DNA of 5,236 bases from Ignavibacteriales bacterium (GTDB lineage: Bacteria > Bacteroidota > Ignavibacteria > T3Sed10-11), in contig PWJF01000296.1 of the NCBI GenBank assembly GCA_003560935.1, positions 1 through 5,236 on the forward strand, read 5' to 3'. Below the pieces are notes generated by a model. The model ran no database searches. It worked only from the letters and a program-made list of their open reading frames with translations, and had not been told where the DNA came from. This document shows, piece by piece, positions 1 through 4,408 of the stretch; the stretch's first letter is position 1, and the number at the start of each line of letters is the position of its first letter. The translations under genes and the position numbers were made by a program.

Positions 1-267
1 AACCGATTCTGCGGTCGCGTTGCTTCCGGTCCCTGCAATGACCGGGACCCGTTTATTCACTACTTCTACCGTTATCCCGATTAAGTGCAGGCGTTCTTTT
101 TCTGTCAGGGTAACAGCCTCGCCGGTGGTTCCCAATACTACAACCGCATCGACCCCGCCATTAATCTGAAACTCCACATGTTTTTTATAGGCTTCGACGT
201 CAACTTCGCCGGTTTTTGTAAATGGTGTTATGAGAGCCGGACAAGTTCCTTTAAATAATAATCCCAT
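1..267 (-). CDS. dapA: 4-hydroxy-tetrahydrodipicolinate synthase, N-terminal part (C-terminus beyond left edge)
   Basis: DapA condenses pyruvate with aspartate-4-semialdehyde in the cytoplasm, the first committed step to diaminopimelate and lysine. Only the first 89 residues are in the window, and the frame is still open at base 1. What is visible is a typical DapA N-terminus: GTCPALITPF at residues 7-16 (first barrel strand), GGVDAVVVLGTTGE at 37-50, and VPVIAGTGSNATAE at 74-87. Thr47 and Thr48 correspond by alignment to the paired active-site threonines Thr44/Thr45 of the E. coli enzyme. The Schiff-base lysine and catalytic tyrosines lie outside the window. The ATG at 267 is preceded by AGGA with a 7-base spacing. 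The gene sits 29 bp downstream of dapB on the same strand and is probably cotranscribed with it. Other members of this aldolase superfamily (N-acetylneuraminate lyase and relatives) share the fold, but the position behind lysC and dapB makes DapA much the likeliest call. Confidence 0.95.
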   Translation of the reverse strand, partial: MGLLFKGTCPALITPFTKTGEVDVEAYKKHVEFQINGGVDAVVVLGTTGEAVTLTEKERLHLIGITVEVVNKRVPVIAGTGSNATAESV

Positions 268-296
268 GAGATATTCCTGTTCGTTTTATTAAAAAA

Positions 297-1043
297 TTAC
301 ACACGCAAGAGGTCTTCCATAGTATACACACCGGTTTTTCCCTTCAACCATTCCGCGGCTCGCAGCGCTCCCTGCACGAAGCCCATTCTATTTTTGGCGG
401 AATGCTTTATTTCAATAGAATCAAAATCTGAATCGAAACCAACAATATGTGTGCCGATAATCGAACCTGCGCGCGTTGAGGATACATGCAATGTTTCTGG
501 ATCGATACTATCGGTAAGCCGCTCCGTTTCTATACGTGTTTTCCCTGCAGATTCGTTAATGATAATATTTGCAAGTGAATATGCAGATCCACTCGGACTG
601 TCTTTCTTCCGGGTATGGTGAAATTCATGCACATAAACATCGTATTCCGGGAAACCGTTTGAAAACCGAACCGCCTGTTGCACAAGCCTAAACATTATAT
701 TCATCCCGATTGAGAAATTCGATGCGTAAAACAATCCGGTATCGTTTTTTTCCACGATAGATTGTGCCTTGTCCAGATTGTCATGACAGCCGGTAGTACC
801 GACCACTATATTTAATCCGCATTCCGCCGCTGCTTTTATATTGGTAAGTACAGCACCGGGTACGGTGAAATCGAGCAACACATCTGCATCATTTTTCGTC
901 ATTGCACGAATTCCTTTCCCTTCATTGTTATCTTTCGAGGAGATAATTTTACCGATCGCAATCCCCTGTTTTTTCGCTACCGTTTCGATAGCTTTACCCA
1001 TTTTACCATATCCGACAAGTCCGATTTTCAACGTTGATGTCAT
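297..1043 (-). CDS. dapB: 4-hydroxy-tetrahydrodipicolinate reductase
   Basis: DapB reduces the DapA product with NAD(P)H to tetrahydrodipicolinate in the cytoplasm. The 248-residue protein opens with a Rossmann dinucleotide-binding motif, GLVGYGKMG at residues 8-16. It continues with VVGTTG at 80-85 and the catalytic signature HEFHHTRKKDSPSGSA at 139-154. His142 and Lys146 align with the E. coli catalytic pair His159/Lys163, and PSGS at 150-153 is the substrate-binding loop. The RxGxxxGxH motif is present as RAGSIIGTH at 191-199. It is a little shorter than the E. coli enzyme of about 270 residues, as in many other bacteria. The ATG at 1043 is preceded by AAAGGA with an 8-base spacing. The gene starts 15 bp after the lysC stop and ends 29 bp before dapA, which supports a single lysC-dapB-dapA transcript. 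Cofactor preference (NADH or NADPH) cannot be read safely from the sequence. Confidence 0.97.
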   Translation of the reverse strand: MTSTLKIGLVGYGKMGKAIETVAKKQGIAIGKIISSKDNNEGKGIRAMTKNDADVLLDFTVPGAVLTNIKAAAECGLNIVVGTTGCHDNLDKAQSIVEKNDTGLFYASNFSIGMNIMFRLVQQAVRFSNGFPEYDVYVHEFHHTRKKDSPSGSAYSLANIIINESAGKTRIETERLTDSIDPETLHVSSTRAGSIIGTHIVGFDSDFDSIEIKHSAKNRMGFVQGALRAAEWLKGKTGVYTMEDLLRV

Positions 1044-1058
1044 GGAAGGGATCCTTTG

Positions 1059-2420
1059 TTATCCGGTTGCGTGATGAGAAACAAAATATTCACGGTGTAA
1101 TTTTTCAACGAGATTTTGTGAATCACTGTCCGGCACAACCGCACAGATACTGCGCGGTGAAGCGCCGGAAAGTAGTACACCTTTTTGAATTCCTTTTAGT
1201 GCCTCGACAAATTTTATCCCATAATCCGGAATTCTGCCGATATCTTCACCGACAATTCCTACAAGAGCTGTACCGGTAATATGCTCTACCGAACCATATC
1301 GCTTTAGTGAATCGATAAGATCGTCAGTCGCGTTTTTCGAATCGATGAGTACGACCGTCTCAGAGCCAACCTGTAACGTCAGATGAATTCCGACGGGTAG
1401 AGTCCGGATAAATTGATTGAGATGTGCAAGCTGAATATCGCCGTTCGCATGATAGGGCACACTGATCCGAATAAGATCGATATCCTTTTTGCAGGTAATA
1501 GATTTTACGCCGGTATCTTCGGTGTCAGCGGTAATAAAGGTCTGCCCTGATGGCTGAACCCGTGAACTCAGCACTCGTATCGGTATACCGGTTTCGATTA
1601 CCGGCAATATTGTGCGGGAATGAAGCACCTTCGCTCCGAGATTTGCAAGCTCTAATGCCTCGCGATAACTTAATTTTTCAACCGGCATAGTACTGTTAAA
1701 AATAACCGGATCGGCAGTCCGGATACCCTCGACCTCTTTCCAGAGCTGCTCTTCTTTTACGGCAAGATATGTTCCGATCAGCGATGCAGTGTAATCGGAC
1801 GATTCCCTTCCCATTGTCGTCCAGATACCCCGTTTTGTGATTCCAATAAATCCGGGAGTAACAGGGATGCATCTATTACTCAGCACCGGTTGAAACGTTT
1901 TCTGGATACTATTCTGTACTTCGTCAAATAGTGGTACTGCCCGGGAATATTCACCTGAAGTATAGAGATATTTTTCAACGCCGATTAATTCGGCGGGTAA
2001 ATCAGATTCCTGCATAATAAGCGTAAATAACAGCGACCCTAACCGTTCGCCATACGATGAGAATTGGTCAATTGTTCTCGCAGTTACTTCACCGACGAGC
2101 GATAATCCGTCGATAAGCTGTTGTAGCTGTTCTTTATATACATTCGCTTCATCGAGAAAGTTTTTCTTTCGTTGGGGTGAAAGAAGCGCATCAGCGAATT
2201 GTTCATGCTGTTCAAACAGTTCGCGGGCTGTGTTGTGAGCGGAATCCGTCTGTTTCATCGCAGAGAGTGCTGCAATCTTTTCAAGCCGGTTTGTGACCTG
2301 AGAAAATGCCGAGATAACAACAACGGGCATCTCATCACGGTGTTGACGGATAATGTTGATGATCCGGTGAATATCGTCAGTCGATTTTATTGACGTACCA
2401 CCGAATTTCATCACAATCAT
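1059..2420 (-). CDS. lysC: Aspartate kinase, monofunctional, with C-terminal ACT regulatory region
   Basis: This enzyme phosphorylates L-aspartate to 4-aspartyl phosphate with ATP, the entry step of the lysine, threonine and methionine family. The 453-residue protein has the amino-acid kinase motifs in order: KFGGTS at 5-10, VVISAFS at 34-40, SSYGERLGS at 121-129, TPGFIGIT at 188-195, MGRESSDYTA at 203-212, EVEGIRTADP at 229-238 and LANLGAKVLHSR at 258-269. Residues from about 305 to the end form two ACT-like modules (around DLIRISVP and TALVGIVGEDIG), which in this family bind feedback-inhibiting amino acids. There is no homoserine dehydrogenase fusion. The glycine-rich loop reads GRESSD where most family members have GRGGSD. 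The frame is open up to an ATG at 2468, but I chose the ATG at 2420. It has a GGAGG site 10 bases upstream and gives the family's usual start just before KFGGTS, and the 2468 ATG lies upstream of the candidate -10 box. First gene of the lysC-dapB-dapA cluster. Confidence 0.96.
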   Translation of the reverse strand: MIVMKFGGTSIKSTDDIHRIINIIRQHRDEMPVVVISAFSQVTNRLEKIAALSAMKQTDSAHNTARELFEQHEQFADALLSPQRKKNFLDEANVYKEQLQQLIDGLSLVGEVTARTIDQFSSYGERLGSLLFTLIMQESDLPAELIGVEKYLYTSGEYSRAVPLFDEVQNSIQKTFQPVLSNRCIPVTPGFIGITKRGIWTTMGRESSDYTASLIGTYLAVKEEQLWKEVEGIRTADPVIFNSTMPVEKLSYREALELANLGAKVLHSRTILPVIETGIPIRVLSSRVQPSGQTFITADTEDTGVKSITCKKDIDLIRISVPYHANGDIQLAHLNQFIRTLPVGIHLTLQVGSETVVLIDSKNATDDLIDSLKRYGSVEHITGTALVGIVGEDIGRIPDYGIKFVEALKGIQKGVLLSGASPRSICAVVPDSDSQNLVEKLHREYFVSHHATG

Positions 2421-2430
2421 ATAATGAAAA

Positions 2431-2435
2431 CCTCC
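2431..2435 (-). promoter_or_regulatory. Ribosome binding site of lysC
   Basis: GGAGG on the minus strand, 10 bases before the ATG at 2420. It decides the lysC start, since no comparable site precedes the more distal in-frame ATG at 2468. Confidence 0.75.
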
Positions 2436-2459
2436 ACTGAATGAGCAAGTTGACTTCTC

Positions 2460-2488
2460 AAGATACAAAAATACGCTTCTATTCGCAA
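2460..2488 (-). promoter_or_regulatory. Candidate sigma-70-type promoter for lysC-dapB-dapA
   Basis: On the minus strand, TTGCGA (2488-2483) and TATCTT (2465-2460) are separated by 17 bp, each matching the housekeeping consensus at four of six positions. Transcription would start near 2453 and leave a leader of roughly 30 bases that contains the GGAGG site. Such a short leader has no room for a lysine riboswitch or an attenuator peptide, so control of the pathway is more likely through the ACT region of LysC or an unseen repressor. The call rests on consensus matching alone. Confidence 0.4.
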
Positions 2489-2489
2489 T

Positions 2490-2518
2490 TTGACTTTATT
2501 CGGGAATCGCCGTATCTT
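2490..2518 (+). promoter_or_regulatory. Candidate sigma-70-type promoter for tRNA-Ala
   Basis: TTGACT (2490-2495) and TATCTT (2513-2518) are separated by 17 bp, matching the consensus at five and four of six positions. The predicted start near 2525 lies about 10 bases before the mature tRNA 5' end, a normal arrangement for a tRNA with a short 5' leader. Its -35 box is back to back with the candidate lysC -35 box, with one base between them. Confidence 0.5.
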
Positions 2519-2535
2519 TTTAGGTAATTAAAAAT

Positions 2536-2608
2536 GGGGCCGTAGCTCAGCTGGGAGAGCGTGTGAATGGCATTCACGAGGTCGAGGGTTCGATCCCCTT
2601 CGGCTCCA
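2536..2608 (+). tRNA. tRNA-Ala, anticodon GGC (reads GCC/GCU)
   Basis: A complete 73-base cloverleaf can be folded by hand. The acceptor stem is GGGGCCG (2536-2542) with CGGCTCC (2601-2607). The D stem is GCTC (2545-2548) with GAGC (2557-2560). The anticodon stem is TGTGA (2562-2566) with TCACG (2574-2578) around the loop ATGGCAT, which puts anticodon GGC at 2569-2571. The variable loop is five bases. The T stem is GAGGG with CCCTT around TTCGATC (2589-2595), and the discriminator base is A at 2608. The third acceptor pair is G3:U70, the classical alanine identity element, which agrees with the anticodon. The 3' CCA is not encoded (the bases after the discriminator are CAAAG), so it must be added enzymatically. 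The gene is transcribed away from lysC. Confidence 0.98.
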
Positions 2609-2612
2609 CAAA

Positions 2613-2636
2613 GTCAGCTGGCAGCAGACAGTTGAC
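2613..2636 (+). repeat. Inverted repeat (8-bp RNA stem, 8-base loop) directly after the tRNA
   Basis: GTCAGCTG (2613-2620) pairs with CAGTTGAC (2629-2636) around the loop GCAGCAGA. Seven pairs are Watson-Crick and one is G-U in RNA. It begins four bases after the tRNA discriminator base. No T-run follows, so it is not a standard intrinsic terminator. It could be a 3' trailer hairpin of the tRNA precursor that affects processing, or a DNA operator. Its 3' arm overlaps the TTGACA at 2632-2637. Confidence 0.55.
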
Positions 2637-2659
2637 AAACAAATTCGCGGGAGAATATT
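2632..2659 (+). promoter_or_regulatory. Weak candidate promoter for the CX4CH lipoprotein gene
   Basis: A perfect TTGACA -35 box (2632-2637) is followed after 16 bp by AATATT (2654-2659), four of six matches to the -10 consensus. It is the only promoter-like pair I see between the tRNA and the lipoprotein gene. If real, its transcript would run through the terminator-like hairpin at 2677-2705 before reaching the gene. The TTGACA also falls in one arm of an inverted repeat, so the match may be incidental. Confidence 0.3.
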
Positions 2660-2676
2660 CCGTTTTATGTTTTTTC

Positions 2677-2705
2677 GGCGCTGGATAAATTGCCTGCGCC
2701 TTTTT
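2677..2705 (+). terminator. Rho-independent-terminator-like hairpin between tRNA-Ala and the lipoprotein gene
   Basis: GGCGC (2677-2681) pairs with GCGCC (2696-2700). After a T-T mismatch, GG (2683-2684) pairs with CC (2693-2694), closing an 8-base loop. Five T residues (2701-2705) follow directly. A GC-rich stem plus T-run is the shape of an intrinsic terminator and would end the tRNA transcript about 95 bases past the mature 3' end. The stem is modest and the T-run short, so some read-through is plausible. It lies only nine bases before the ribosome binding site of the lipoprotein gene, so it could also act as an attenuator in that leader. Confidence 0.5.
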
Positions 2706-2713
2706 CATACAAT

Positions 2714-2720
2714 GAGGGGA
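2714..2720 (+). promoter_or_regulatory. Ribosome binding site of the CX4CH lipoprotein gene
   Basis: GAGGGGA lies 8 bases before the ATG at 2729. It sets the start there rather than at the in-frame ATG at 2690, which has no such site and falls in the loop of the preceding hairpin. Confidence 0.65.
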
Positions 2721-2728
2721 TTGATAAA

Positions 2729-3133
2729 ATGACTGTACGTCGAATAATTCACGTTTTGATGATTACCGGCTTTACACTCCCGTTTCTTATTGTATTCGGA
2801 TGTGAAGATTCAGTCGGCCCGGGTTCTGATATCGTTTTTCCCGAAGATAATGTTAGTTACAGCGAGCATGTACAGCCGCTTTTCAATCAGACCTGTACTT
2901 TCTCAGGCTGTCACAACGATGCTTCAATGGCAAGTGGTTTGAGTTTAACAAGTTATCTACGACTTACTCAACGCCCGGATCTCTATGTGCCGGGTAATCC
3001 AGATGCAAGTATGTTGTATTTACGAATATCCGGTCAGTTTGGGGAACAAATGCCCTTGAACCGCCAGCCTCTTACTCCCAACCAACAACAGGGAATATAC
3101 ACATGGATAGCCGAGGGCGCAGAGAATAATTAA
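2729..3133 (+). CDS. Predicted lipoprotein with cytochrome c-like CX4CH motif
   Basis: This is a 134-residue predicted lipoprotein. Basic residues (Arg4, Arg5) and a hydrophobic stretch to about residue 24 lead into the lipobox-like VFGC, with Cys25 as the likely lipidated residue, so the mature protein should be anchored on the outer side of the inner membrane or in the outer membrane. The mature part has an EHVQPLFNQTC stretch leading into C56-TFSG-C61-H62, then ASGLSLTSYLRL (68-79), PGNPDASMLYLRI (88-100), QMPLNRQPLT (107-116) and a final IYTWIAEGAEN. This layout is that of small cytochrome c-like domains annotated as planctomycete-type cytochrome c. His62 would be the proximal haem ligand and Met108 the distal one. 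The oddity is the spacing of four residues between the cysteines, where classical haem c sites have two. Covalent haem binding is therefore an inference; the cysteines could instead form a disulphide. I do not recognise a specific function, and no redox partner gene is nearby. Confidence 0.8.
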   Translation: MTVRRIIHVLMITGFTLPFLIVFGCEDSVGPGSDIVFPEDNVSYSEHVQPLFNQTCTFSGCHNDASMASGLSLTSYLRLTQRPDLYVPGNPDASMLYLRISGQFGEQMPLNRQPLTPNQQQGIYTWIAEGAENN

Positions 3134-4032
3134 TAAGATTTCTTCACCGGATTCACCCGCACATCTCTCCCCCACATCAGCTTTTCCCGTAAAATATCAT
3201 AATAACTACGCACCTTGCGTTTTATCAGTTGAACCTGTTTATTCGAACGCCTGATTACAAGTTCGACCGGCGTCGATAAGCGTTTTTGTAACTGACCATC
3301 GGACGCAATCTGTACCGTAGTTTCCGGTGAATGGACAACGATTCGTACACTCTTTTCCGCGGGAATGATAACCGGTCTTACATTAAGAGTGTGCGGACTT
3401 ACCGGCGTTATAATGAGCACGTTGGTATCTGGCGCTACGATAGGACCGCCGCACGATAACGAATACCCTGTCGATCCCGTCGGTGTACTGATAATGAGTC
3501 CGTCACCCTTAAATGTGCTGAGATAATCGTTATCGACATACGATTCCACATCTATCACCCGAAGCAATCCACCACGATCAACGACGATATCGTTTACTCC
3601 AAATATCCGTTCATCCTGGTTCTCTTGAATTGTGCACTCTATCATAAGGCGGTTGCTTACAATATAATCTCCATGTATAATTTCGTCGATACAATCCGAT
3701 AACTCAGCGGTGGATACTTCCGCCAGGAAGCCGAGTTTACCAAGATTAACACCGAGGATCGGTTTATCCGTCATTGCTGCCTGCCGTGCAAAACGCAACA
3801 TGGTGCCGTCGCCGCCCAACACTACGATTAGATCCGATCCCGAGAACACCGTTTCGATTGAGCTGACTGCTTCCTTGCGTAATGAAAAGGCATCGCCCGT
3901 GCCATGCAAATAGTGAGCAACATCTTCATCGATAATATAATCGATCGAGGCGTTCTCTAATTTTTTCAGCAATGCAGCAATTGCACCGGCAAAGTTCTCT
4001 TTTTGGAAATTACCGACAATCCCGAATTTCAT
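3130..4032 (-). CDS. nadK: NAD kinase (ATP/polyphosphate-NAD 2'-phosphotransferase)
   Basis: NAD kinase phosphorylates NAD to NADP in the cytoplasm and so feeds the pool of reducing cofactor for biosynthesis. The 300-residue protein is a normal length for the family. Its motifs in order are VVLGGDGTMLRFAR at 70-83 with the GGDGT loop at 73-77, GVNLGKLGFLAEV at 94-106, NDIVVDRGG at 147-155, KGDGLIISTPTGSTGYSLS at 175-193 followed by CGGPIV, PVSPHTLNVRPVIIP at 210-224, and SDGQ at 244-247. Two small departures from the common pattern are ND in place of NE at 147-148 and Cys194 where Ala is usual before GGP. The C-terminal LREKLMWGRDVR resembles the ending I know from Bacteroidetes-type NAD kinases. 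The start follows the DUF1844 stop by 3 bp. Only an A-rich stretch precedes it and no clear Shine-Dalgarno, so translation may be coupled to the upstream gene. The stop codon overlaps that of the convergent lipoprotein gene. Confidence 0.97.
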   Translation of the reverse strand: MKFGIVGNFQKENFAGAIAALLKKLENASIDYIIDEDVAHYLHGTGDAFSLRKEAVSSIETVFSGSDLIVVLGGDGTMLRFARQAAMTDKPILGVNLGKLGFLAEVSTAELSDCIDEIIHGDYIVSNRLMIECTIQENQDERIFGVNDIVVDRGGLLRVIDVESYVDNDYLSTFKGDGLIISTPTGSTGYSLSCGGPIVAPDTNVLIITPVSPHTLNVRPVIIPAEKSVRIVVHSPETTVQIASDGQLQKRLSTPVELVIRRSNKQVQLIKRKVRSYYDILREKLMWGRDVRVNPVKKSY

Positions 4033-4035
4033 TTA

Positions 4036-4389
4036 TTATTCTTTCTTTTCTTTTTTATTGTCTGATGTCTCTTTTGCATTCTCACCTTTTTTCACATCCT
4101 CTTCTTTCTTAGCATCTTCCTCTTTCCTGTCACGTTCATAAACATAATTTAAGCGCAACTCATGCAAAACAGATTTGAGCAGCTTACTCTCATACTCGGC
4201 AAGATTCCCTTCGGTCTTCTTCTGTATCATATCAAGGATATCTATCGATATCTTTGCCTGCTCAATGTCGCGTTCGATCGTATCGGTAATCGGATTTTTA
4301 AGTTTACCCATGTGCTGCATTGCTGCAGTCTGAAACATCATAATTAAACTGGTAAACAACATCTGGTCTTTATTCAGGTTTTCTTCCAT
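4036..4389 (-). CDS. DUF1844 family protein with charged C-terminal tail
   Basis: This is a 117-residue protein of unknown function. Residues 9-83 carry the pattern I recognise as DUF1844: QMLFTSLIMMFQTAAMQHMG near the N-terminus, then DIEQAKISIDILDMIQKKTE, GNLAEYESKLL and LHELRLNYV. These segments look helical. The first is amphipathic to hydrophobic but too interrupted to call a membrane span. Residues 84-117 are an almost purely charged Lys/Glu/Asp tail with imperfect KEED repeats, probably disordered. I chose the ATG at 4389 because a near-perfect Shine-Dalgarno precedes it and the family pattern begins right after it. Starting at the in-frame ATG at 4464 would place 25 unrelated residues inside the ABC transporter gene. 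The gene lies 19 bp after the ABC gene and 3 bp before nadK, so all three are probably one transcript. No function is assigned. Confidence 0.88.
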   Translation of the reverse strand: MEENLNKDQMLFTSLIMMFQTAAMQHMGKLKNPITDTIERDIEQAKISIDILDMIQKKTEGNLAEYESKLLKSVLHELRLNYVYERDRKEEDAKKEEDVKKGENAKETSDNKKEKKE

Positions 4390-4393
4390 AGCT

Positions 4394-4401
4394 ACCTCCT
4401 T
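4394..4401 (-). promoter_or_regulatory. Strong ribosome binding site of the DUF1844 gene
   Basis: AAGGAGGT on the minus strand, four bases before the ATG at 4389. It is the best Shine-Dalgarno match in the window and decides the start of this gene. It lies in the 19-bp gap after the ABC transporter stop codon. Confidence 0.85.
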
Positions 4402-4408
4402 TTGAAGA

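Noticed and set aside
394..1279. Plus-strand open frames at 394-621, 841-1074 and 1034-1279
   Set aside because: They lie opposite dapB and lysC, have no recognisable domains, and are explained as antisense shadows of well-supported genes.
2199..2393. Plus-strand open frame opposite the lysC 5' half
   Set aside because: It is antisense to a conserved coding region, has no ribosome binding site that I can support, and matches no family I recognise.
2421..2468. Upstream in-frame ATG at 2468 as the lysC start, adding 16 residues
   Set aside because: No Shine-Dalgarno precedes it, it lies upstream of the candidate -10 box, and the ATG at 2420 has GGAGG and the family's usual N-terminus.
2421..2470. 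Lysine riboswitch upstream of lysC
   Set aside because: The predicted leader is only about 30 bases, and the whole spacer up to the tRNA is 115 bp and holds two promoters, so the large multi-helix lysine aptamer would not fit.
2536..2608. tRNA-Ala as an integration (attachment) site for a mobile element
   Set aside because: No duplicate of the tRNA 3' end, integrase gene or mobile-element gene is present in the window.
2653..2660. Perfect 8-bp palindrome GAATATTC in the tRNA-lipoprotein spacer
   Set aside because: It is short and AT-rich, does not extend outward, and is expected by chance at this size; noted only because it overlaps the weak -10 candidate.
2690..2728. In-frame ATG at 2690 as the start of the lipoprotein
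   Set aside because: It lies in the loop of the terminator-like hairpin, lacks a ribosome binding site and would put 13 polar residues in front of a clean lipoprotein signal peptide.
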